Source: Mesaphorura yosii
Taxonomy: Eukaryota; Arthropoda; Collembola; Poduromorpha; Tullbergiidae
NCBI GenBank assembly: GCA_009869945.1
Contig: WIXG01000063.1
Coordinates: forward strand, 124,001-188,000
Length of the DNA stretch: 64,000 bases
Reading direction: 5' to 3'
Under the pieces are notes generated by a model. The model worked only from the letters and a program-made list of their open reading frames with translations, was not told where the DNA came from and made no database searches. Shown in pieces: positions 12,557-24,926 of the stretch. A program made the translations under genes and the position numbers. Each line of letters opens with the position of its first letter. The first letter of the stretch is position 1.

Positions 12557-15500
12557 CTGGTTCTCATTTGTCGAAGCAAAACGCAAATGAGAGCACGTCA
12601 GCAGCAGTTTCAGTTTCACGTTTGAGTTAATCAAATGCAGGCGAGCAAATGAAGTAAATGAAAAATGCGCTGGCGCTCGGTGCTCTTCGCTTTTAGGCGA
12701 GGACGGCTCATCTCTTCCACCGTTGGGTTCGACGCTCGAATCGGCTGCTGAATGGAATTATTCAACTTTTGTACGTTAGTTAAAAGAAACTTTTCTATTT
12801 AAATAAAATTAAATATCTTAAGTTTGTTCGAACGATGAGGGCGTGGAGCGAGTTTGAAGCTTTGAAGCACAGCGCAGCAATTCAAAGTTCAAGGGAATCT
12901 TGTAAGGGAAAGCAGAAACAGCTTTGTTTGTTGTTGGTGCTTCGCACGTGTTTTCGTATTTCGTGTGTTGATGTTGCAAGTAATTTGATTTCCTTTAATT
13001 TAATTTACACGTGCCTCGGAATAAAACATTTTGCCTACAGACTTGAAATCGCCCGTCCGCCTGCACAGGAATGAATCTAAGCGTGAGCGAACGCGGACGC
13101 GGGCGGCGAAGTTTCCAGGTTCTTTACGTTGTCTGTTTGAAGGCAGCATCGCTTACATCTGTCAATCTGTGCTTCAAAGTTGTACTTTACTGCCCTCCGT
13201 AATTAAAACGTGTTGATGTTGATAAAAAACTTTCGAATTGGAAAAGAATTCTTTTATACAAAAGAATCAAAGCCGTGTGGCTCGTGTTACGAAATTAAAT
13301 TTCAGGCAGGCATCAATTCATCGCTCAAGGCTTACTTGCAAATTGTAAACGCTTCGTGTCAGCAAATTTAATAAAATCAGACCGATTCGGCAATACTGTC
13401 TTTTGTATTCACGGCAGATATCAAGTGTCTATTGGGATCCTCCATTTTTTATTCAGCAAATCGCGCCACGTGAGACGGTGAAACCAACTGGGTGAAAGTA
13501 ATCCGACACCAACGAGTTTCAGCTTGATGGATTGAAGGCGATTCATTTCACCGACAAATACGAAGAGTAAAAAAGTGGAAAACGATGACAATGAGTAATT
13601 TAATTTTCTGTTCGCGTTAGCGTTAGTGGACGGCGGACCATGCATCGAAGAATAGCGTGCTAATGCGAGATTGCAAAAGGAATGGATGAATATGATACAT
13701 GACAAGATTAAATAATGACAAAAGGAGGAACGAATTCGAGCGAAAGCAGCTGTATTGATTTGGCTCTCAGAAGAACCTTGCTTTATCGGGTCGGATTGAT
13801 TAAAGGCCTTGCGTTCACATTGATTATAAAGCCATGTGAAAATGAATCGATTTGTACTAGGAAAATCGAATGAAAAAGTTGGAGGTTGAGTAAAAGAAGA
13901 AAGCAGGCAGGTGCGCTGCTGATAAATTCAGAATAACAAAGTCAATAATAGCGAAGCCATTCCATAGCGGTGCTACTTAGCTTGATGCAGAATGCAAGCC
14001 TTCTTACACCAATTGATTGTACGGCCTTCTCGTCCGGCGGTTTCCTCTGAACTCGGAAATTCTCAAATAAGATAGGCAACGACTTATTTTGTTTCTGACT
14101 TTTAAAAACTTGGGAGTCAACAAAATCTTTATGCATTCAATTCCAGCTTGGCTAGGGAAAAGTTCTCCAAGATTTCCTGCTTCAACTTGCAAGTAAGAAC
14201 GAAGAAAGTTGCAAACCAAGCCGCTGGCTGTCAGAAGAAACTTTTAAAAAATTCTTCTTGACTCTTCGTTAAAATTCCCAAGTCAGGAATAAGGTAATTC
14301 GAATCTACAAAGTACTGCCATGTTGATTTTGCATAGCCATGCCTACTACCTGAAGTGCAATGGCTACTAACAGCCGCAAAACAATTGATCGCTTCAGGCA
14401 GTTCATATTTATTAGACTGCAGTTCATTATAAATTGTGTTGCTTAAAATATTATTTGTTTTCACAAAAAAGCTCAAGTACTGCGCATTTAATGAAGCTTG
14501 GGGCTTTCATTTTGAACAAACCGTTTTCTCCTCTTCTTCTATCGCTTGCATTGCCATCAGTTTCGTTTCGTTTCTGGATTAGCGCGCCGCGTTTCTGCAT
14601 TGTAACGCAAGGTGCTCCATGAAAGGTTAATGTTGCGAAAGGGAATTCTTTAAAAAGACTGGCCCGAACCACAAAAAGAAAGACACATTGAATTCTGGAG
14701 GAATCTTCTTGCATTTTCACAACGCCTACGTTTCTCAATCTTTCCAATGTGAAAGTAGGAAGAACGTGAAAATCGAATGAATAAAATATAATGGCCTTGC
14801 AATTTACTTTATTTCGTATCACATCTTGAAATGAGGTGTAGATATAGCGAATAATAGTCTGCGGCTGATAGGCCACGGAAATCCAACGTAAGAAATTGAG
14901 AAAGTTGATAACTGCCAACTGCAATTTTCATGGTATCTTGAGATTCAAACGAAAGAGCAACTCAAAGCGAAGCGCGGTACAAAAGAGAAAGCAATGCCAA
15001 CCAGAAGTCCTTCGATTTTTATGAGTTTATTCTTCTGCCGGCTCTTCGCCCGAGACATTTGCACGCATTTGCAGTTTTTGTAGCAAGAATGGCAGACAGA
15101 ACTCAGACATGCACTTTTTCAAACGTGCATTAGTTATATGCGAGTTTGATTTGGTTGCATCATTAGTCGAGTCGAAACTAAAGCATGACAAGAGATTTAT
15201 CATGACCTAATATCGATGCAACTGATTTACGTACGCGTGCTCCGATTTTACTTTCGGGCTCGAATTTCATTATCATTAAGAATTCATTTATCATGGAAAG
15301 CTGCAATACCGGACCGGGACAGAGTACAGCCCAAATCCATTAAAGAATCGATACTCTTGTTGTCTACTCACGACCGTCTACATCTAGCTTAAGGTGAAGG
15401 TAAATACAATACTTCCTCTTCGTCTCCCGTAGACTGAGCTTCACGTGACTCGTTGCCAAACCGTCAGCCAAACTCGCTTCAAGGTAATTTTGGCACATTT

Positions 15501-16913
15501 TTCATTGCTTCTATCGAACATCCGAGACTCGGCAAGACTAGAGAAAGAGTAAATGGAACGTGCCTAATCATCCAATAAATGACAGTTTTCATGCGATTAT
15601 GTACTCAGACTAGACGATATTTCAAAGAAAGCAAGCACAGGGCTCAGAAATAAATTATTCCTGTCAAACGCTTCGGTGCATTCCGTCTTGAATACTTACT
15701 TCAGATTTTCGTGTTCCGTCCCCGTGACTGTGGGAGACAATTTATCACGTAGACCGTGCCCACAAACCGGAGGCGTGGATCGGACTAATAAGCTTAAGCA
15801 AGCCTGACTAAATCTTGGATGCGAGTTCAACTACAATCAGACAGGTTCTTAAAATTGATTTTGATGTGCCAAAATTCAACATTAAATTCAAATGCATACG
15901 TTGATGGCCTTGTTAGCTGATGGAAAATTTTATCCGACATGCACTTGTTCTCCCTGATTTTAATTCGTGAAAATGGCATTAGTCTTCCACTTAGTTGAAA
16001 ATCGAAAATGTCATGGCTCACCTCTCGAATGCAAAATGCGAAAATTGATAACTCTGGAATTCAAATGAGAGTTTATTAAATTGTAAAGGTGCCTGAGTGT
16101 AGAGTGTCAGATCACTTTCTCACGTCAACGACCACAAAATCCTTGAGCTGAATATTAAAATGCACTCATGCTTATGGTTGCGGTTGTGGCTTTCTACAGA
16201 CAAGTCAACAGTCAGATGTGAGAGTCGGTCGATCTTCAAACGGTTGAGAAGTCAGAAGGGATGAGGAACATTATTGCATTTTTGTGACTTCTACTTGAGG
16301 ACACTCGAAGCAAGTAAAGTGTAAATGGAATTCAAAATTCAAATGTAAAACCAGAATTTTGCACTTATGTCCTTCAAACGCAAATAAGTGAAAGGGTTTT
16401 CCCATTTGTGCGGTCATGAGTTATATTTTGTACTATTTGAATTTGAGTGGGTTTCCTTCTTCGTGGTACTGCTGGACCCAAGAATCGGAATTTTATCGAC
16501 AGTGACAAACGACCTTGACTTTAACATAAGGCACAAACACGTAATGGGTACAGTAGAAAATGTTGAATTTATTCAACTGGAAAGCTGAAACATTTAATAA
16601 TGACAACTTTATAATTTCCCCAACGTATAGCTAGCTTCTTTATGCTCAGTCATACATTGTTTTGATTTTGGAGAAATGTGAGTCACGCCTCCTTTCTTCG
16701 CTGTCATGCCGTCGCCGCCGAGAATTTCCTTCTAATGCTATGCAAGTTGCTGTTGCATTCTGTTTTCGCCTATTTTTCCTGGTTGTCAGTTGCTGCCGCT
16801 GTCACATGAAGTCTCCCAAGTCCGGATACAGACAAGGAAAGACATGGCGTTAATTATTTTTCAAGCCCTTTTGTTTCACCAGCTGTCATTTCGCAGTGCC
16901 ATACCGACGCCGA

Positions 16914-16944
16914 CACCGACAGTGCGAATTTTGCACTGTCGGTG
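16914..16944. repeat. Perfect 12-bp stem hairpin with 7-nt loop
   Basis: The arms CACCGACAGTGC and GCACTGTCGGTG are exact complements around a short A/T-rich loop (16926-16932). The stem is too short for a microRNA precursor, and no run of T follows that would suggest a terminator. Confidence 0.85.
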
Positions 16945-19900
16945 CCAGCAACTCGAGATCCTCACTTCCATGCGCAACTGCGTGCAAATGCTAACGATAC
17001 TAAATTATTTGCAGTTGGGCTGTTGTACAGTTCTATGCCTGGCAGACCTGGGTTAAGAAAAATTGAGGATTACCGGTCTACCATCATGGATCAATTCAAA
17101 TTCCAACGCTATCCCAATTTCTTGGTTGTTTCTTGCATTTGTCATCTGATTTCTCTGATTTTGTCAAGAACAAAATGTCAACAAGGTGCCCACGCACTAG
17201 CGCCTAACGCCATTCATCGACTCGTGCTATTAACGATACGATAAACATTTTTCAAATGCCGGAAAACTGTTTGCTTTGGCCCCAAACCAAATCGTACTAC
17301 AGGTCTTGTGACGTGGACAATATACCGGAATTATCCACTTTGTCCTAAAGCGTGTAAAAATATTAGCACAAGGGAGTTAAGGAAAGCGCGGTGCGTGTGG
17401 AGTTGTGGTATTGATTTATAGAAATTATTCTTTATTCACCAAGAAAACTGAGTTGAGTGCCAATACTGGGTCAATAAAAGGTACATTACACCCAGCAGAA
17501 GCACAGCACGATGTATGCAGGGAAGCTTCGCATGTCGCCATTTATCATGAAATAACAACCTACATTAAACTGTCACATTATGTTTTCTTCGCTTTGCACA
17601 TTACACGTCTTTTTATAGACTTCTTACACGTTGAAATCCTGAGAAAGTGTCTGCAATTGAGTGCTGACGCGAATTGTGAATTTACGACATGAAATGTCTG
17701 AGGGCAATTTATTTACTTAAGCGGGACATAAAATTTGATTGGGAAATGGGGTTGAATTTAAATGCATAAATATAAAATGGACCACTCGATGGGAAATTGC
17801 TTAATGTAATTGCGGGTGCCTAGACCAGGCAATTTGGACCATTTCGTTGCATTTTATTGCGCTGAATGTGGTTCTACTACAAAAAGGATGCAGTCTTATT
17901 GAATTATTACTATGCTCCAGCCGAGGCAATTTGATTTGAGGTTTCCGGTTTTATACTTTCTCCGTTAGATTTTCAGTACAAAAATTGGAACGTGAAGAAA
18001 GACAAGACGGACGCTTTCATTAGCTAGAAGATGAAGTGAAAACAGAATCTCAACTTATTCAATTAACTCTGCATATAAGAAAAGAAAAAAAGAAAACGCT
18101 CGCCCGAACGGAGAACTTATTTTTTTCGTTCTCAGACCAGAAAACAGCGCCATAACTCAGACTGAACACACAGATTTGTCAGGCCAAACTTGCGCAATTT
18201 GTCAGCAAATTGGCATCATTTACTGCATTATTGACAAAGTTTTGTCAATTACTTAGCTCAGCCTCATGCAGTTCAAGGGAACGACAGTGGAAAGTCTTGC
18301 TGAGAGCGAGGCGGAAACCGATTTCAGTTGTTGCATTCGTTCAGCCGCTTTAAGCATAGGTTTACATTGTGTTCAATTTATACTGGAGCAAATTTCTCAC
18401 GATTGCCTTTCACCACACGCTACACGTAATTTACAAAACGAATTTCGCCGCGGTAATTTTCCAGAAAGCTTCGATAAATGGTTGTTTGTAAACATGACAA
18501 GCTGCTGCATACATTTGTGATGCATCTCTGTGACTGTCAGCTGGTGTGGTTTTACTTCAGAACTGCAGACAAGCAATAAAAGTTGATCTAAACATGAGAA
18601 TTAGAACCAGTTTTTATTAAACGCGCAGGTGACAGTGCGAATAAACACGGAAGAATTTTATTACCCGTCACATTGATCGAGTTTCAAAATAATTCGCTAT
18701 TTTCTAGTGATAAAAGTTAAATGTTGACCACGTGCCGTCCAGTATTTGACGATAAATGTGTAATTTCATTGCAATATCGTAATTTAGTTTAATTGTTGCA
18801 GCATCGCATCGAAATGTAGCCAAATCAAAAAGCAACAATGAGAAGCGCAAGCCAGCGTGATAAAAATGCTAAATAAATACAACTTGTTCGCCGACCCAAG
18901 CCAAAATTGGTTTCAAAGAGTGCAAGCCGAGTTTTATGAAGGCCACAGCTGAGTCGTCAAGAAATGCTGCAATTTCAGGACAGTAAAAGTAAAACGGAAA
19001 AAGCTGGCATCAGAAATCGTGGGTAACAAATATAGAGGAAAGGCATGCTGTTAAGGGATTTTATTGTAACAATAAAAAGCGAGCACAGAATTACAATTTT
19101 ATGCTCCAAGGTATTTATAAGGGCAAATATTTATTCATCCTCCGTGGAATGTGGTTGTCGTTTCCATCATGGAAACCTTAATGTTGATATGTTTAATTGG
19201 GAATGTCTGCGAACAAAGCAAATGTAAACGTCACATGGCTTGCCTTTTGAAAGAATGACCTACTCTGCAATTCTAATCTCAGCGTGACACACAAATCAAT
19301 TGAAACTACTTGCCTTTTCGATGTACCATTAAAACCAATGCAGCTAGGCAGGCACACCGAATCGACAGCGTCTCAATTGTTCGTCCTGGATAGCTGGATA
19401 GCTCTCGCTGCTGTCCAAAAATAAAGTCTTGTTCATTAGTTTAGGCTCAGAGTGAATACAACAAATACGACAAACAACAAATGTCATCAAAGAAAAGACT
19501 TGCAAAGGAAATTGATCCTGTCGCTCGTGTATTTAAGCAACACAATAACAAGCGTTGGAAACTACTGAAAGGTTTATTTTCTCAGTCTGGAAAAATATTG
19601 TTGCAATACAGAACAAAAAGGAACAAGGAGCCAACAAGTCATCAGAATTAATTGCCCCCACTTCTTCGTCATCCGCCTGTGTCACTTTCACAGAAAACAA
19701 ACTATTTATGCTGTGGACCAGAAAAAGGAGAAGAAAGTCGTTTGAAGTTTCCACTTGATTTGGTGAGAACAAAGCAAAGTCGCGCCAGGCCGCTTCAGTT
19801 TGTAAATATGAAGCTGCGGTCACAGGCGCATGTGACCCCTAACGCACTTCAGCTTGGTTACATTTGACGTCAGTCCGTCCCAAATGTCATGGCCGTATCA

Positions 19901-22900
19901 TTTACAGTTTACCTACCAAAAGAGGCTGACAAGAAAAGCAGCATGAACCAGGAACATATTCATCAACAGGAATCAATAAGAAAATCAGGGTATAAACAGA
20001 AAGAAAAATGTAACATTAAAGTCAGTCAATTTAAAAGCTAAAATTAACCACGGAGATTGCTTTCCTCCCTGGATATAAAGTCTCCACTTAATTTGAACCT
20101 TGTTGGAAAGAAAGCACTTTCCTAAATGTCATGTATTTGTAATTGCAGGTGCACTAGTTTTTGGTAGTAGCCGGGAGTTTGATTTTACGTTGCCAATAAA
20201 ATTACATCAGTTCATCAGCACATTTCTTCAATTCCTGTGTATAGTAAACACATAACCCAGTGGTTGCTAGCTGAAATATACACAAATAATTTGCAAAATA
20301 TTATTGTTATCCTTGCGAACTTGAAACCTGAGAGGCCGAAAATATCTTGTTTCTAACAGTTGATGGAGAAGAACGATTCTCATTTCACGCTGTTAAGCTT
20401 GATCCTGGTCCATGCCGTCTACTTGCTAATTAAAGTGAAGGCATATACAGTGAAGCAAAATTCAGTCCACGGATTAGTGGAAGGAATACTGGCAGAAACA
20501 GAAATATATACTTCGTGGATGTGGAAAATACAAATTGGATTATAACATCACCGTTTTTCCCTGGATCAGAGAGTCTCCGCACTTTCTTGGTCCATGGACT
20601 ATATAACTGAACTCCAGGGCTTGGATTTGACCCTCATTAGAATAACAAACCGAGCTCCGCATAATCTTATTGAAAGCAGCAGTCGCATTTATGATAAAGT
20701 TCGTTCTATTGTATCCGTGCTGGTGCTGCGCTTACGCTTTACGTTCTACCGCGTATGACGAGGTCATAAGAAATCTGGTAGCGGTAGAATTTCTAACTGC
20801 ATTGCGGACTTTTCCGGGAAATGGCAACTCCACTCATGATTGCTGTGTTCTGATGGTCTGGCACTTGTACAATCGTCTGAATCTAATCTAGATAAAAAAT
20901 ACAAACAGGAGGTCTTAATATTTATGCATAAAAATGTTACTGTTATTTCCATCATGTACAAATTCACAGTTCTTTGTTGACAAAAGCCATTCTCCTGGGT
21001 TGTGTGCGCGCGAGTAAAAATGTCAAAAGAAATTACATTCTGTTATTATTATGATTATTGTCCCCATTTAAATATACACAACAAAAATGGCGCGTCAGTC
21101 ACCCGGCGTCTTTATTTTTGTGCCATCGCAGTATTGTCTTCCTCGAATCAGCTTTTATGGACACGACTTCACACATCGCATTTAAATTCCTACGGAATTT
21201 CCTGGCTGCTGTCGGAACTGGCGAATGTGATGGCAAAATGGAAAAATAAGTACACAGAAACAATAAAGAGAACGACAAAGTGTTCGCATACAAGATTTGA
21301 TAGACAACAGGAAACAAAACTATTAGCTCGAAGGAGACCAGACAAAGGCTGAAACTGTATTGAGTATGCTTTTGAAGACCTTACAATTTTGTTGTCCAAC
21401 ATTTTCATTAGCAAATCGGATGAAGCAGGAAGGACGAATAACAATGGCACTCAGAAAATGAGATTGGTTAGAATACTAGCTTTGATCTTTTGACAATATG
21501 TCATGCAATTATATGCTCAAATTACATTAGTTCAGGGAAACGAGTGAAATGCCTTTGCTATGATTTAAAGTATTTTCAAGGCGAACTTTTGCTTCGGTTT
21601 GAATAACTTCAAAATACAAGGACTGATTTCACCACTGAGAGGGAGTTTTTCACTTTTCTATAGTTCGGTTTAGTTTCTGGGAATCTGGATGTTGGTCGCC
21701 AGTCTGAACAGAGTTTGCAGTTTGAAATTTGCTGCCTGGATTTGCATAGTCTCAAGTTTCTCCCCGACAAAGGCTGCGGTTGCATTGCACAAAATAATGA
21801 AAAGTCTCTAATCCGGCATAATTAATTAAATCTCTAAGCATTTTCATTAATTTCTAATCAAAGTTCTGAGCTAATCGGAAACGAATTGGAAATTCAACTT
21901 GTCCTTGGTAAAATTCTCTGGTGCAATCCTTGCACAGATACATGTTACATTATCATGACTCATGAGTGCGTAGCATAGGATTGCCAGCATACAATGATTT
22001 CCCTAGTAAGGTAGTCTGAAAGATTTTAGGGTGTAACATTGAATGATTTCAGGATACAGGAAAGTTTGCAAGGCATGTCTGCAGAAGCACAAGTCGAACT
22101 CGATTTCGATTTGAAATCATCGCATCAGATGAGCGATGAGCCACGAGTGATTTGTGGACCAAACTTACTCATACTGACAAATATTGTTGCATAATGTATC
22201 AACTTCCTATTCTTAACCGGAATGTGAACAATCTACACTGACCATCCATCATTTTACCTTTTTGGCTTCAACTCGTGCTTGCTTTGCGCTCACACATAGA
22301 AATAGAATCAATTCATCAAATTTTGATTCACATAAGTAAAAATACTGGATACACGATTTGGTTTTTGACTTCTGGACTTAACAAGTTGGGAAGGGCGTGA
22401 ACTCCTTTTGCAATTCAAATTCTCACCTCTGCGGATGCCTGCCTGGGAACGTAGAGGCAGATATGTTGAATCAGTGGTACAAATTCTGTGTGTAACGCAA
22501 TTTTTTTACGATGCGCTGTATTTGTCTTTAACTTCCTTCCTGTACAAAACAGGGCCTGAGCCTGAGTCCACCAAAGTAAGCACTGCATTTGTTCGACTTT
22601 CTCTTTTATACTATCGTAGAATAAATAGTAGGACGCTCCCGATAGTAAAAATTGTAAAATTCTTTCCGCTCTGTGCTGCGTTTAGGTATGAAAACCAAAA
22701 CCGCATATTTATTATGGCATGGTAAGTTTAACTCCACACGGCGCGGCGATGTAAGCCAAGACTACCACAATGTGTGGAGTATTGAATATAGTGTCGTGAT
22801 CGTGGCCGCCGTCCCATCCCGTTTCGGCATGGGACCGCGCATCCATTTTACAACTCTTATTTCCGTCGCTGTGCTGCACTAGAACATTTTATTATTAAAA

Positions 22901-24926
22901 ACATGAATAATTTATGAGCTCGTAGCTCGTTTTACTCGTAACCTCATTCAGCCATTCATTCTTAGAGTCTTGCATTGTGCTTGTACTATCCTTGCTGGAG
23001 AAAACAGCGTTGAGTTCCAGGTTTGCCTTTATGTAAAGCAGAAACCAAAAAACCGGGAAAAGGTGCATGAAGACAAGGCACAAAGCAAAGATCGAGGATC
23101 TGGAATGACAAGAAAGCATTTCAGCAGGTGAAAGAGCAGAAGGTTGAATAGTTGAATTCACGGGCGCTGCATACTGATAAGGAGATGCCATAAGGTGCGT
23201 ATCGAGATTCGGGCCGCCATGTATACCAATTTGTAGGGCATACTGAAAAATGGTTATGGTAAAATTTTTAGAACAGAGAAATGGATCTTCGAATTTTAAA
23301 ACGAGATTGAAGTTTTGGTTACAATGCATTTATTGCTGGTTTTCAAACAACGCGAAAAACAAACAAATTAACATGAAAACAAGTACTTTTTGCGTCTCTG
23401 TTCCATCGTCAAATACTAAATTCAATCAATAATTTTGTGTTGCGAATTTTATATTCTATATATATTTTATATAAACTGTATGGTATGAAATGCTCCCTCG
23501 AAGAGTTTCTTTTCCGCGTTAATTTGTTTACGCACCTCGGGGCATCTCCTTGTGAGTTCAAGTCCAAGTCCAAAGATGGGAATGTGCAGAGGTTCTTCCA
23601 ATTCACCGAAGAAACCGGCTACATTTATCACGCTTGGCATATGTAAACAAGGTTCATATAGAGGATTCAGATTTTCGTGAAAAATCCTTCAGCTTTTGTC
23701 GTAGATGTGCAATTTCTCAGGAAACAATTCGAATGAATTACGCTGAACCGGGCCGTTTGCTTTGCAAGGCAGAGAGCGTCACCTTCTTTTGAGCAGAGTC
23801 GATGTAGTTATTAGGATGATGGATTATGTTGCCTAGTATCTCTCACCTCGCTTCTGGTCTCCTCTTCATAGCTGCTACTGCGTAGAAGTGTCGCATCCGA
23901 ATCTTTGGCCAAACATTACAATGATTCATGCTAAGGTGAACTCTGACTCCTCTCACGCTTGCTTGCTTGCTCGCTCGAATCTCGTGAAAAATGGGTACTA
24001 CGGATAAAAAGGGACAAGCAATTTGTTGAACTGACGCTAGCTGCTGTGATTCGTCTGTTTGGTAGAATTTGGTTTGCCTTCAACTTTTGAGGAAGCAGAC
24101 GCTATTTTCCAAATGCCGCAATAGTCTGCCAGATTCTACTCTCGCTCTCGCGAATTTATTTAACTGACTGCGTCAATCGTCAGAAGCCAAACTTCTCCTA
24201 AAATTGCTTAATTTTTTAAAGTACTGATCGTATCGAATCAAAGCTGGTTGCCAATTCATGCTTCTTTTCAAGCTCGCATTATTCTGGTCATGATCACACA
24301 TTTGTCATTTTGTTTACGGCGGTGTAGCAAGAAAATATTTTCAACAATTGGCCCAGTTTTTGTTCAATTTAACATAAAACGAATTTGCCCCTTCTTGTTT
24401 ACAACTTTGGGGCTCGAGCCCGTGGTGGTTGATTTTGCTGCTTAATTGTCAACAATATTGTCTTTCACATGTGATCACAATTTGTTTACAAAACTGATAT
24501 CCTGCTGGCTTTAATCGAAAAAGTCGAATGCTCAAAAGAGTTCACAATTCATTATGCTTGTTTACTGCGAACTCTCGCTTAAATGGAATTCTAAAATTTC
24601 AAACATGTTCGTTTATTCGATCCTGAACATAACATTGGGCAAAAGTTGGAGTTATGGCTTCACGGTAATTCTAGTTCTTGAAGTACCTAACAAAATAATA
24701 TTGTACGCCTATTCTCACTATTGTCACGAGGTTTCACAGTTTATCTGTAAATTTTGACAACCTGGATCATGGAACTTGATGACCATAGTATTATTCATTT
24801 TTTGCAGATTTCAACGCAGAATGACAGCCAGAACCAGCTAAATAAGATGATCAATTAGTTAGGCACACCAGAAATCGAGCCACGCTTCACTCCATCACGC
24901 CCCACAATAAATCCTCCTCTGCCTTC

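Larger units (their letters stand above)
1..24807. other. Long stretch without a supportable gene
   Basis: All open frames here are short (164 codons at most), overlap one another on both strands and show no recognisable domain, codon bias or splice-linked continuation. I see scattered simple-sequence patches (ATTGCC/GGCAAT hexamers near 755, 1630 and 7425; a GGCTAA-type hexamer run near 8673-8699; GCTT/GCTC tetramers near 23955) and three notable inverted repeats listed separately. The stretch is probably intergenic DNA plus a long 5' intron of the tetraspanin gene that follows, because a good acceptor at 24806-24807 precedes that gene's first coding exon. Unseen non-coding exons or enhancers are possible. 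Confidence 0.6.

Noticed and set aside
12724..12740. GGTTCGA motif considered as a tRNA B box
   Set aside because: No matching A box at the right distance and no cloverleaf could be drawn.
14451..14924. 157-codon minus-strand open frame
   Set aside because: No recognisable domain, mixed composition, and other frames overlap it.
22731..22781. ACTCCACAC ... GTGTGGAGT inverted repeat with about 32 bp between arms
   Set aside because: The nine-base arms are short enough to occur by chance, and nothing else supports a structure.
22895..23329. 144-codon minus-strand open frame
   Set aside because: No homology by eye and no convincing splice-linked exons.
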